From Turicibacter sp. UBA7094 (GTDB lineage Bacteria; Bacillota_I; Bacilli_A; MOL361; Turicibacteraceae), in assembly GCA_002493395.1 (NCBI GenBank), contig DKYS01000088.1:7586-16245 (forward strand): 8,660 bases of DNA, read 5' to 3'. The notes under the pieces are model-generated. The model saw nothing but the letters and a program-made list of their open reading frames with translations, was not told the origin of the DNA and did no database searches. The position numbers were made by a program, and so were the translations under genes. Positions 1 to 6,348 of the stretch are shown piece after piece (position 1 is the stretch's first letter; every line of letters begins with the position of its first letter).

Positions 1-1
1 T

Positions 2-724
2 CAAACAGTTCTTGATTGGAAGCCTGATTTAATTATTACGGCGGCTTTTGGCCAAATTATTCCTAAAATTTTATTAGATGCTCCTAAATTTGGATGTATT
101 AATGTTCACGCTTCGTTATTACCGAAATATCGTGGGGGGGCGCCTATTCATCAAGCCATTATTGATGGTGAAACAGAAACAGGTGTGACCATCATGTATA
201 TGGATGTAAAGATGGATACAGGAGACATGATTAGTAAGGTTGTTGTTCCGATTGGAGAAAAGGACCATACGGGATCGATGTTTGAAAAGTTAAGTGAGGC
301 TGGTGCTAAACTTTTATCACAGACCTTACCAGAGTTATTAGCGGGACGTTTAGTGGCAACGCCGCAAAATCATGAGGAGGCAACGTTCGCTTTTAATATT
401 AAGCGAGAAAATGAGCGAATGGATTGGTCAAAACCGGCACGTGTATTATATAATCAAGTGCGTGGTTTACATCCATGGCCTGTTGCTTTTACGCAGTTAG
501 ACGATTTAACTGTTAAGGTATGGTGGGCTGAACCTGAGGAAGTAACATATGATGCAGCTCCGGGAACCATTGTGAAAGTTGCAAAAGATGGAGTTGTTGT
601 TGCCTGTGGGGATCAACACGGATTAAAGTTAACGGATTTACAATTATCAGGTAAAAAGCGAATGGATGTTGCAAGCTTATTAAATGGTTCACATCCATTT
701 GAAGTTGGGAAACAATTTAATTAA
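2..724 (+). CDS. fmt: Methionyl-tRNA formyltransferase (3' part, N-terminus outside window)
   Basis: This enzyme transfers a formyl group from 10-formyltetrahydrofolate to Met-tRNAi to make the bacterial initiator tRNA. An open frame enters from the left edge (first full codon at 2) and gives 240 residues, so roughly 70-80 N-terminal residues are missing relative to the usual 310-320. Visible residues 32-47 carry the folate/formyl-transfer signature INVHASLLPKYRGGAP, with the family's Asn (34) and His (36); the catalytic Asp is in MDTGD (residue 72). The C-terminal half, after about residue 130, matches the tRNA-binding formyl_trans_C domain (FNIKRENERMDW, LHPWPVAFT). The ATG-like starts near 185 are internal to this frame, not real starts. 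The next gene begins 21 nt after the stop, with no terminator between, so the two are probably cotranscribed. A run of seven G (134-140) lies in the Gly-Gly codons. Confidence 0.97.
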   Translation, partial: QTVLDWKPDLIITAAFGQIIPKILLDAPKFGCINVHASLLPKYRGGAPIHQAIIDGETETGVTIMYMDVKMDTGDMISKVVVPIGEKDHTGSMFEKLSEAGAKLLSQTLPELLAGRLVATPQNHEEATFAFNIKRENERMDWSKPARVLYNQVRGLHPWPVAFTQLDDLTVKVWWAEPEEVTYDAAPGTIVKVAKDGVVVACGDQHGLKLTDLQLSGKKRMDVASLLNGSHPFEVGKQFN

Positions 725-745
725 GTGCTAGAGGAGGCTTTTGTT

Positions 746-1303
746 ATGGCAAAACAATACAATGGACAAACGGAATATTCAAAGGATACAAATCCAATTG
801 CAACAATTGAAATGGAAAATGGAAGTCAAATTAAAATCGAATTATACCCAGAGGTTGCGCCGCAATCCGTACGTAACTTTATCTCATTAGCGAATAAAGG
901 ATTTTATAATGGGGTTATTTTTCATCGCGTGATTCGAGGATTTATGATTCAAGGAGGAGATCCTCAAGGATTAGGAATTGGTGGACCTGGATATAGTATT
1001 TATGGGGAATTTAATTCAAATGGATTTAATAACCCCGTGAAACATGAGCGCGGAGTGATTTCAATGGCTCGTACGAATGTACCTAACTCTGCCGGATCAC
1101 AATTCTTTATCATGCATAAAGATTCACCACATTTAGATGGAAGCTATGCCGCTTTTGGGAAAGTCATTGAAGGAATTGATGTGGTTGATCAAATTGCAAG
1201 TGTCGAGTGTAATCATTTAGATCAGCCTGTGATCGGTCAAATGATGAAAACAGTGACAGTTGATACAAAAGGTGTAGACTACGAAGAACCAAACAAATTA
1301 TAA
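746..1303 (+). CDS. Cyclophilin-type peptidyl-prolyl cis-trans isomerase
   Basis: This is a cyclophilin of 185 residues that catalyses cis-trans isomerisation of Xaa-Pro bonds in protein folding. The core motifs are FHRVIRGFMIQGGDP (residues 59-73; Arg61, Phe66 and Gln69 match the catalytic residues), SAGSQFFI (115-122; Gln119, Phe121) and LDGSYAAFGKVIEG (130-143). No signal peptide or membrane segment is visible, so it should be cytosolic. The start chosen is ATG 746, 8 nt after the ribosome binding site GAGGAGG (731-737). An in-frame GTG at 725 lies upstream of that site and is unlikely to be used. The position matching Trp121 of human cyclophilin A, important for cyclosporin binding, is His129 here. 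The gene follows fmt closely and is ended by the hairpin at 1315-1345. The family assignment is firm; the paralog name (ppiA/ppiB) cannot be fixed from sequence alone. Confidence 0.95.
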   Translation: MAKQYNGQTEYSKDTNPIATIEMENGSQIKIELYPEVAPQSVRNFISLANKGFYNGVIFHRVIRGFMIQGGDPQGLGIGGPGYSIYGEFNSNGFNNPVKHERGVISMARTNVPNSAGSQFFIMHKDSPHLDGSYAAFGKVIEGIDVVDQIASVECNHLDQPVIGQMMKTVTVDTKGVDYEEPNKL

Positions 1304-1314
1304 AGATTACAAGT

Positions 1315-1345
1315 GGAGTTAAGTTGTCGGCTTAACTCCTTTTTT
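1315..1345 (+). terminator. Rho-independent terminator after the cyclophilin gene
   Basis: There is a perfect 9-bp stem, GGAGTTAAG (1315-1323) with CTTAACTCC (1331-1339), a 7-nt loop, and then six T (1340-1345). It begins 11 nt after the stop codon and would end the fmt-cyclophilin transcript. Confidence 0.93.
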
Positions 1346-1350
1346 GTGAT

Positions 1351-1379
1351 TTGATTTTGTCGCGTATTCCTAGTACAAT
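1351..1379 (+). promoter_or_regulatory. Sigma-A-type promoter for the VOC/glyoxalase-like gene
   Basis: A -35 box TTGATT (1351-1356) and a -10 box TACAAT (1374-1379) are separated by exactly 17 nt. The site sits directly after the preceding terminator and 26 nt before the ATG of the next gene, giving a very short leader. Confidence 0.82.
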
Positions 1380-1405
1380 AGGGGAGAAAAAGGAGGGGGT
1401 TAACG

Positions 1406-1786
1406 ATGTTTAATCAGATTCATCATGTTGCAATTATTGCCTCAGATTATGAGCGTTCTAAACATTTTTATGTCAATATTTTAGGACTGGAGGTCATTCG
1501 GGAAAATTACAGGGCGGAACGTCAATCGTATAAATTAGACTTAAAGGTAGGAACGAGTGAAATAGAGTTGTTTTCGTTTCCAAATAGCCCCGAGCGTCCC
1601 TCTTATCCAGAGGCTTGTGGGTTAAGACATCTGTGCTTTCGTGTAGAAGATATTGAACAGGTTGTCTCTTATTTGAATGAGTCAGGGGTTCAAACACAAG
1701 AGATTAGAGTTGACGAGTACACACAAAAGCGATACGTGTTTTTCAATGATCCTGATGGATTACCGCTTGAGTTGTATGAAAGCTAA
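1406..1786 (+). CDS. VOC-superfamily glyoxalase-like metalloprotein (YaeR/GloA2 type)
   Basis: This 126-residue protein is a single vicinal-oxygen-chelate domain made of two beta-alpha-beta-beta-beta modules. The four expected metal ligands are visible: His7 (IHHVAI), Glu54 (IELF), His75 (LRHL) and Glu122 (LELYE). The segments FSFP...PERPSYPEACGLRHL and YTQKRYVFFNDPDGLPLELYE closely recall E. coli YaeR and the SMU1112c-type glyoxalase I-like proteins. The family resembles lactoylglutathione lyase and may act on thiol-aldehyde adducts such as methylglyoxal conjugates, but no substrate can be read from the sequence. ATG 1406 is preceded by a strong site AGGAGGGGG (1391-1399). It has its own promoter. 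No terminator lies before fprA, so transcripts may read through into the flavodiiron gene. Confidence 0.9.
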   Translation: MFNQIHHVAIIASDYERSKHFYVNILGLEVIRENYRAERQSYKLDLKVGTSEIELFSFPNSPERPSYPEACGLRHLCFRVEDIEQVVSYLNESGVQTQEIRVDEYTQKRYVFFNDPDGLPLELYES

Positions 1787-1802
1787 GTTAAAAGATAATA
1801 AC

Positions 1803-1856
1803 GTTTAAAATAAAAGGGGTATATAAGTAGGCAACAAAAGGATAGTATGTTAAAAT
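1803..1856 (+). promoter_or_regulatory. Candidate promoter region for fprA
   Basis: The extended -10 element TGTTAAAAT (1848-1856) has a partial -35 box TAGGCA (1828-1833, four of six consensus bases) 17 nt upstream. Transcription would begin near 1863, leaving a leader of about 50 nt. The element GTTTAAAATAAAAG upstream (from 1803) recurs elsewhere in the window. Intergenic space 1787-1914 otherwise shows no hairpin. Confidence 0.6.
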
Positions 1857-1914
1857 AAAGGGCGTAAAAGTCTAAATCAATAATGACAGGTTTTATCAAA
1901 GGAGAGTCGGCTAA

Positions 1915-3153
1915 ATGGAGAGTTTAAAATTAACTGAAAACGTTTATTGGTTGGGGGTACAAGACCACGAGCTTGAAGTATTTGACGTTGTGATGGAAAC
2001 GAAATATGGGACGTCTTATAATTCATATTTTGTTAAAGGGGAAGATAAGATTGCTTTATTCGATACGGTGAAAGCGCCTTATTTTGAGGAGTACCTTCAA
2101 AAAATTGAAAAATTAGTGCCCATTGATGAGATTGATTATATTGTTGTTCATCATACAGAACCTGATCATGCGGGATCCATTGAAAAATTGATTCAGTTAA
2201 ATCCGAATATAACCGTTATTGCTTCAGCCGTAGCGATTCGTTATTTACGCAATATTGTTAATATTGATTTTAAGTCGCAGATCGTGAAAATGAATGATAC
2301 GTTAGATTTAGGGGGGCGTACCCTTCAATTTATTTCTGCACCGAATTTACATTGGCCAGATACGATTTATAGCTATTTGATAGAAGATGAGATTTTATTT
2401 ACATGTGATTCATTCGGAAGTCATTATGCCTTTGATGAGGTACTGATGTCAAAACTTCCAGCTGAAAAAAATGAAGATTACATGGATGCTTTATGGAATT
2501 ATTATCATCCAATCTTTTCACCCTTTAAAACATACGTGCTAAAAGCGATTGCCACGTTATCGTCTTTAACGATTAAAATGATTTGTCCTGGTCATGGTCC
2601 GGTTCTTGATGCACGCATTGAAGAAATAATAGGGATTTATAAAGCGTGGTCAACAGAAGATTTTTCGGCGGATAAATTAGTTGTAATCCCATTTACATCG
2701 GCTTACGGCTATACGAAAACGATGGCACAGTCGGTTAAAGAGGGAATTTTAATGGTGAATCCTCATGTTTCCGTTCGTTTATATGACTTAGATATAAAAT
2801 CTTTTAAAGAAGTTAAGGATCAATTATTTAAGGATCTTTATGAGGCAGACGCGATTGCGATTGGGGCAACGACCGTTAATAAAGATGCGGTTCCGATTAT
2901 TTGGGATGTTTTAACTGGCATGAATCCCGTGACACATGGTGGGAAGTTTGGGGCTGCCTTTGGTTCGTATGGTTGGAGTGGAGAAGCCGTAGATAATGTT
3001 CACGCGCGTTTATCACAGTTAAAATTAAAGATGTTAGAACCTGTAAAATTATGCTTTAAGCCGGATGAGGAAAAGTTGGTGGATGCAGTCGCTCTAGGAA
3101 AGTCCATTGGACGTAGTCTTTTAGAGGGACGTTTAGTTTGTGATTTAGATTAA
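1915..3153 (+). CDS. fprA: Flavodiiron protein (A-type flavoprotein; O2/NO reductase)
   Basis: This 412-residue cytosolic flavodiiron protein is the type that reduces O2 to water and/or NO to N2O in anaerobes. The N-terminal metallo-beta-lactamase-like domain (about 1-245) carries all six expected diiron ligands: His80, Glu82 and Asp84 in HHTEPDHAGS, His146 in NLHWPD, Asp165 in TCDSFG, and His227 in PGHGP. The C-terminal flavodoxin domain (about 254-405) has the FMN phosphate loop TSAYGYTKTM (261-270) and the GATTVNKDAVP and GSYGWSGEAV segments. There is no rubredoxin or NAD(P)H:flavin oxidoreductase extension, so an external electron donor is needed and none is encoded in the window. ATG 1915 follows AAAGGAG (1898-1904). 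The gene has its own candidate promoter and a terminator right after it. Whether O2 or NO is preferred cannot be told from the sequence. Confidence 0.96.
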   Translation: MESLKLTENVYWLGVQDHELEVFDVVMETKYGTSYNSYFVKGEDKIALFDTVKAPYFEEYLQKIEKLVPIDEIDYIVVHHTEPDHAGSIEKLIQLNPNITVIASAVAIRYLRNIVNIDFKSQIVKMNDTLDLGGRTLQFISAPNLHWPDTIYSYLIEDEILFTCDSFGSHYAFDEVLMSKLPAEKNEDYMDALWNYYHPIFSPFKTYVLKAIATLSSLTIKMICPGHGPVLDARIEEIIGIYKAWSTEDFSADKLVVIPFTSAYGYTKTMAQSVKEGILMVNPHVSVRLYDLDIKSFKEVKDQLFKDLYEADAIAIGATTVNKDAVPIIWDVLTGMNPVTHGGKFGAAFGSYGWSGEAVDNVHARLSQLKLKMLEPVKLCFKPDEEKLVDAVALGKSIGRSLLEGRLVCDLD

Positions 3154-3160
3154 AGGAAAA

Positions 3161-3189
3161 GGGATTTCACGAGAGTGAAGTCCCTTTTT
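3161..3189 (+). terminator. Rho-independent terminator after fprA
   Basis: A 10-bp stem, GGGATTTCAC (3161-3170) with GTGAAGTCCC (3175-3184, one G-T wobble), closes on a GAGA tetraloop and is followed by five T (3185-3189). It starts 8 nt after the fprA stop. Confidence 0.93.
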
Positions 3190-3213
3190 GCTAATCATTT
3201 TGAAGGAAACGTA

Positions 3214-3222
3214 TGTTATAAT
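3214..3222 (+). promoter_or_regulatory. Extended -10 promoter for the TraX-family gene
   Basis: A perfect extended -10 element TGTTATAAT occurs here, with TATAAT at 3217-3222. No good -35 box is found at 16-18 nt, so the TG extension probably compensates. It lies between the fprA terminator and the next ATG. Confidence 0.75.
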
Positions 3223-3251
3223 TAAAAGACGAAAGAAAGGGTGAACTTTTT

Positions 3252-4127
3252 ATGGATGTTTCAAATCAACGGATAAATTCCATTCACGAAAGTGAGGGGA
3301 CGAATAGGGGATTAACGGTGTTTGGGCTAAAAGTGATGGCTCTTGTCACGATGTTCATCGATCATGTGGGGGCGATTATTATCCCTTGTATTCAAAGTCA
3401 TGTAACCAGTCCACAACTTTTTGCTATGTTGGAAGGCTTGATGACCGTCATGCGCTTAATTGGTCGAATCTCATTTCCCATTTTTGCTTTCTTAATTGTA
3501 AATGGTTTTTATCACACACGGAACCGGAAAAAATATGTTTTAAGACTTGGGATTTTTGCCCTAATCTCAGAACCCTTTTTTGATTTAGCGAGTTCTTCTT
3601 CGTGGATGAACTTTAGTCATCAAAATGTCTTTTTTACATTATGTTTGGGATTGGTCACGATTTGGGGGTATGATTCTTTAATTAAACAGCAAAAATCCCC
3701 TGTTATTGGAGGCCTACTCGTTCTTTTTACAAGTATTGTCGCCTTTTGTTTAGGAACTGATTATGATGCATATGGAATTCTTATGATTTTTATCATGTAT
3801 CTTTTTTTCTTTAACCGCCAAAAAATGTGTTTGATGGTTATCTTGCTCAATGGGTTAATATACGGGCCTTATTTATTTTCTTCCTTCATTGACCAAGCGT
3901 TTGTTGAGGCGTATTACGGGTTGACGTTGACGGGGGGATGGAAGGTTTATTTACAAATCATGCTGTATTTACAATCGATTGCTCAGTTATTTTGCGTCGT
4001 TGCATTATGGCCGATTTCTAAGTATCGAGGAGAGAAAGGATCAGACCGAATCAACAAGTATTTCTTCTATGCTTTTTATCCTGTCCATCTGTTTATTTTA
4101 GGGATGGTTAGTTGGATTATTGGCTAA
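3252..4127 (+). CDS. TraX-family integral membrane protein
   Basis: This is a 291-residue, very hydrophobic protein with roughly eight membrane segments. It matches the TraX family, named after the F-plasmid protein needed for N-acetylation of pilin. Recognisable features are LKVMALVTMFIDHVGA (Asp37-His38), GRISFPIFAFLIVNGFYHT (71-89), ISEPFFDLA (105-113), QNVFFTLCLGL (124-134) and the C-terminal NKYFFYAFYPVHLFIL (268-283). In Firmicutes such genes are often chromosomal, without conjugation genes, and their role is unknown; a membrane acyltransferase is a reasonable family-level inference. ATG 3252 follows AAAGGGTGA (3236-3244) with normal spacing. The gene has its own promoter and a terminator, so it is a single-gene unit. 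No pilin or transfer gene is near it. Confidence 0.88.
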   Translation: MDVSNQRINSIHESEGTNRGLTVFGLKVMALVTMFIDHVGAIIIPCIQSHVTSPQLFAMLEGLMTVMRLIGRISFPIFAFLIVNGFYHTRNRKKYVLRLGIFALISEPFFDLASSSSWMNFSHQNVFFTLCLGLVTIWGYDSLIKQQKSPVIGGLLVLFTSIVAFCLGTDYDAYGILMIFIMYLFFFNRQKMCLMVILLNGLIYGPYLFSSFIDQAFVEAYYGLTLTGGWKVYLQIMLYLQSIAQLFCVVALWPISKYRGEKGSDRINKYFFYAFYPVHLFILGMVSWIIG

Positions 4128-4129
4128 GT

Positions 4130-4253
4130 ATAGTAACTCATGAGTGATAATCATGAGTTATTTTTTTATTTTCTTACGAGAAGAGGCATGGATGGAACTG
4201 GAATCGGTGATACTATCCTTTAGATAGTAACTTATGAGTCAGTGAATCATGAG
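4130..4253. repeat. Direct repeat of the terminator-hairpin sequence in the traX-cvfB gap
   Basis: ATAGTAACTCATGAGT (4130-4145) recurs with one mismatch at 4224-4239, and each copy is followed by AATCATGAG (4149-4157 and 4245-4253). The second copy can still fold (4231-4237 with 4247-4253) but lacks the T run. It is preceded by another small hairpin, TACTATC (4211-4217) with GATAGTA (4223-4229). The repeat lies just upstream of the cvfB promoter. Confidence 0.7.
4134..4167 (+). terminator. Rho-independent terminator after the TraX-family gene
   Basis: A perfect 10-bp stem, TAACTCATGA (4134-4143) with TCATGAGTTA (4151-4160), has a 7-nt loop and is followed by seven T (4161-4167). It starts 7 nt after the stop codon. 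Confidence 0.92.
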
Positions 4254-4257
4254 GAGA

Positions 4258-4277
4258 AAAAGTAAAAATTTACTTTT
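4258..4277. promoter_or_regulatory. Perfect 9-bp dyad overlapping the cvfB -35 region
   Basis: AAAAGTAAA (4258-4266) and TTTACTTTT (4269-4277) form a perfect inverted repeat with a 2-nt centre. It overlaps the candidate -35 box at 4274-4279, a position that would suit a repressor operator. The sequence is AT-rich, so chance occurrence is possible. Confidence 0.4.
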
Positions 4278-4302
4278 CACAAAAAATGGTGCATGTTATA
4301 AT
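4274..4302 (+). promoter_or_regulatory. Promoter of the cvfB operon
   Basis: The extended -10 TGTTATAAT has TATAAT at 4297-4302. The -35 box TTTTCA (4274-4279) matches four of six consensus bases and lies 17 nt upstream. Transcription would begin near 4309, about 26 nt before the ATG. Confidence 0.8.
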
Positions 4303-4334
4303 ATATTGACTTTAAAAGGAAAGTAAGTGATGAG

Positions 4335-5195
4335 ATGTTAGCAGGAAAATTTCATGAAATGAAAGTGGAGCGTCAGACGCCCCTTGGTTATACATTAGTT
4401 TTAGATGGTGAAGAATATTTTTTACATCAAGCAGAAGTGACTCGCCCTATTGAAGTTGGTGAACAGATCGATGTCTTTCTTTACTATGATGCGAAAAAAC
4501 GTTTGACAGCTACGATGCACGAGCCGACGATTACGACAGAAGAGTTTGGTTGGGCAGAGGTTGTTGATGTTCGAAAAGATTTAGGTGTCTTTGTTGACAT
4601 CGGGATTAATAAAAATATTTTAATTGCGCCGTCAGATTTACCTATTTTTGACTCATTATGGCCACAGATTGGAGACTATGTTTATTGTTATTTAAAAGAG
4701 TCTCAATCGAATTATTTATTTGCTATCTTGGCACGCCCGCAAGAGTTCGGTGGTGTTAAAGAGGAAGCACCGCAATCTTTACATGGTAAAAAGGTAAAAG
4801 CACGCGTCATCCGTACCGGAAAAATTGGGACAAATGTAATTACTGAAGAGGGATACATGGGATTCATTCATGAAAGTGAGCGCCGAGAAGAACCACGTCT
4901 TGGAGAAGTTGTTGAGGGGCGTGTGGTTCGCGTTAAGGAGAATGGTGAATTTAATATGTCTCTTATTCCTCAAAAAGAGTTTGCCATTGGTGAAGATGCA
5001 GAGATTATTTTAGATTATTTGATGGGGCGTCGTGGGGCGATGCCATTTTGTGATAAATCGGAACCTGACGATATCCGTCGCGTTTTTAAGATGAGTAAAG
5101 CATCGTTTAAGCGAGCCCTCGGTCATTTAATGAAAGCAGGAAAAGTTTATCAAGAAGATGGATGGACGTATTTAAAAGAGGATGAAACGAATTAA
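4335..5195 (+). CDS. cvfB: CvfB/YitL-family S1-domain RNA-binding protein
   Basis: This 286-residue protein resembles staphylococcal and streptococcal CvfB (conserved virulence factor B) and Bacillus YitL. It is an RNA-binding protein that affects gene expression after transcription. The order is N-terminal S1-like segments (about 1-135, with FGWAEVVDVRKDLGVFVDIG at 71-90), a further S1 domain (about 152-212, with GFIHESERREEPRLGEVVEGRVV and FNMSL), and a C-terminal winged helix (about 222-280, with DDIRRVFKMSKASFKRALGHLMKAGKV). No signal peptide is present, so it acts in the cytosol. ATG 4335 is the only reasonable start, but its nearest site AAAAGGA (4314-4320) is 14 nt away, unusually far, so translation may be modest. 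It leads a probable operon with the first yitT gene and cse60; no terminator separates them. Confidence 0.93.
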   Translation: MLAGKFHEMKVERQTPLGYTLVLDGEEYFLHQAEVTRPIEVGEQIDVFLYYDAKKRLTATMHEPTITTEEFGWAEVVDVRKDLGVFVDIGINKNILIAPSDLPIFDSLWPQIGDYVYCYLKESQSNYLFAILARPQEFGGVKEEAPQSLHGKKVKARVIRTGKIGTNVITEEGYMGFIHESERREEPRLGEVVEGRVVRVKENGEFNMSLIPQKEFAIGEDAEIILDYLMGRRGAMPFCDKSEPDDIRRVFKMSKASFKRALGHLMKAGKVYQEDGWTYLKEDETN

Positions 5196-5240
5196 TCCTA
5201 CTAATTTATTTTTAAGTTATTAGAGGTGGGGTGTGAAATA

Positions 5241-6113
5241 ATGAATATTTTAAAGAGTGAAACAGTTGCGGTTAAGGCCAAAAACTTAGCGATTATGTTT
5301 GTCGGAGTGTCTTTGTATGTGTTAGCGATGAATATGTTTATCACGCCGGCTAATTTATATACGGGTGGGGTAACAGGGATTGCCCAGTTAATTATTGCGT
5401 TTGTTTTCAAAACATTTGGAGTGAAGTTAAGTTTGGGGATGTTAATACTAGCCATTAATATTCCTCTTCTATACTTAGCTTGGCGCTCCATTGGGAAACG
5501 ATTTGCCTTTTTGAGTATCGTGGCTGTTCTTTTGCAGTCGGTTATTCTAGAATTAGTGCCGATGGGACAATTTTCTGATGATATTTTATTAAATGCTGTT
5601 TTTGGTGGGGTTTTAATCGGTGTTGGAATGGGAATGATTTTAAAAATCGGAGCTTCTACTGGTGGAGTCGATATTGTGTCTCAATATATTTCGATGAAGT
5701 TCGATGGTTCATTTGGGAAGTATTCCTTTAGTATTAATGCGGTGATTATTTTATTAGCAGGCCTCACTCAAGGATGGGAAACGGCGCTTTATACGATTAT
5801 TTCCATTTATATTACATCGGTCGTTGTGGATCGTATCCATACGGTTCATCAAAATTTAACCTTGTATATTGTCACGAATAAAGAGGATGAAATGGTTCAA
5901 GAAATTTATAAGCAACTTTATCGTGGGATTACTGTTCTTGAAGGCCGCGGAGCTTATACGAAAGACAATAAAAGTGTCTTAATGATTGTTTTATCAAGTT
6001 ATGAATTATACGAGGCTTTAGCTGTGATTAAAATGGTCGATGAACACGCATTTACGAATGTGGTTCGTAGTGAAATGATTCAAGGTTATTTCGTGAGAAA
6101 AGAGATTAAATAG
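5241..6113 (+). CDS. YitT-family membrane protein, copy 1 (DUF161 + DUF2179)
   Basis: This is a 290-residue YitT-family protein of unknown function. Five or so membrane segments span about residues 15-195 (the YitT membrane domain, with LYTGGVTGIAQL, SDDILLNAVFGG, STGGVDIVSQYISMK). A soluble C-terminal DUF2179 domain runs from about 200 to 285 (DRIHTVHQ, YIVTNKEDE, YRGITVLEGRGAYT, SSYELYEAL, EHAFTNV), a ferredoxin-like fold probably sensing or binding a ligand in the cytosol. The start chosen is ATG 5241. An in-frame GTG at 5226 falls inside the ribosome binding site GAGGTG (5223-5228) and has no site of its own. It follows cvfB by 45 nt without a terminator and precedes cse60 by 43 nt. It aligns without gaps to the second YitT copy at 6522-7400, about 50% identical by hand count. 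Confidence 0.93.
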   Translation: MNILKSETVAVKAKNLAIMFVGVSLYVLAMNMFITPANLYTGGVTGIAQLIIAFVFKTFGVKLSLGMLILAINIPLLYLAWRSIGKRFAFLSIVAVLLQSVILELVPMGQFSDDILLNAVFGGVLIGVGMGMILKIGASTGGVDIVSQYISMKFDGSFGKYSFSINAVIILLAGLTQGWETALYTIISIYITSVVVDRIHTVHQNLTLYIVTNKEDEMVQEIYKQLYRGITVLEGRGAYTKDNKSVLMIVLSSYELYEALAVIKMVDEHAFTNVVRSEMIQGYFVRKEIK

Positions 6114-6140
6114 CCTAAGTATCGTCGGTTAGCAAGAATT

Positions 6141-6150
6141 AGGGGGGGGA
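6141..6150 (+). promoter_or_regulatory. Unusual ribosome binding site of cse60: eight-G tract
   Basis: The sequence AGGGGGGGGA contains eight consecutive G (6142-6149) in an otherwise AT-rich region. It can pair with the anti-Shine-Dalgarno CCUCC in several registers. It lies just before three consecutive possible start codons: TTG 6151, GTG 6154 and TTG 6157. Confidence 0.6.
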
Positions 6151-6156
6151 TTGGTG

Positions 6157-6348
6157 TTGGCTATTTTAGTGAAGTGTTTTGATGAAGAGCATGAGCTGGA
6201 TTTAGAGGAAAAGGTGAATTTATTTTTAACAACCTTATCTGAGGATTCGTTCATTGATATTAAATATGCAATTTGTCATTTTAAAGACGGCGAGGAGCAA
6301 ATTTATAGCTATTCAGCGATGGTTATTTATCGGAAAAAGGGGGCCTAA
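6157..6348 (+). CDS. Cse60-like sporulation protein
   Basis: This small acidic protein of about 63 residues resembles Bacillus Cse60, a sporulation-associated protein of unknown biochemical role made under a mother-cell sigma factor. The match rests on an N-terminal ILVKCFDEEHELDLEEKVN block, then FIDIKYAICHF and the C-terminal EEQIYSYSAMVIYRK, plus its size, since family members are about 60 residues. No ATG is available. The start could be TTG 6151, GTG 6154 or TTG 6157. I favour 6157 because it leaves 7-10 nt after the G-rich binding site and best fits the family's length. It follows yitT copy 1 by 43 nt and no separate sigma-E-like promoter was recognised, so it may be read from the cvfB promoter as well as during sporulation. 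The stop codon lies inside the terminator stem. Confidence 0.8.
   Translation: MAILVKCFDEEHELDLEEKVNLFLTTLSEDSFIDIKYAICHFKDGEEQIYSYSAMVIYRKKGA

Noticed and set aside
134..140. A seven-G run in fmt as a possible phase-variable site.
   Set aside because: The run encodes conserved Gly residues of the RGGAP motif in an essential-type gene, and the frame is intact, so it is most likely just codon choice.
1803..1822. GTTTAA followed by GGGTAT, resembling a sigma-B promoter upstream of fprA.
   Set aside because: The two boxes are only 8 nt apart, whereas sigma-B promoters need about 12-15 nt.
3386..3583. A 65-codon + strand open frame inside the TraX-family gene.
   Set aside because: It is an out-of-frame shadow within a clearly homologous membrane protein and has no recognisable content.
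4275..4283. TTCACAA half-sites (here and near 6453) resembling a Rex redox-repressor operator.
   Set aside because: No matching left half-site (TTGTGAA) is found at the right spacing, and single half-sites are common in AT-rich DNA.
5201..5223. A small inverted repeat (CTAAT/ATTAG) between cvfB and the first yitT gene as a terminator.
   Set aside because: The stem is only 5 bp, contains almost no G or C, and has no T run after it.
5201..5491. A 96-codon open frame on the minus strand.
   Set aside because: It lies antisense to the well-supported first yitT gene, has no ribosome binding site or recognisable motif, and is a shadow frame.
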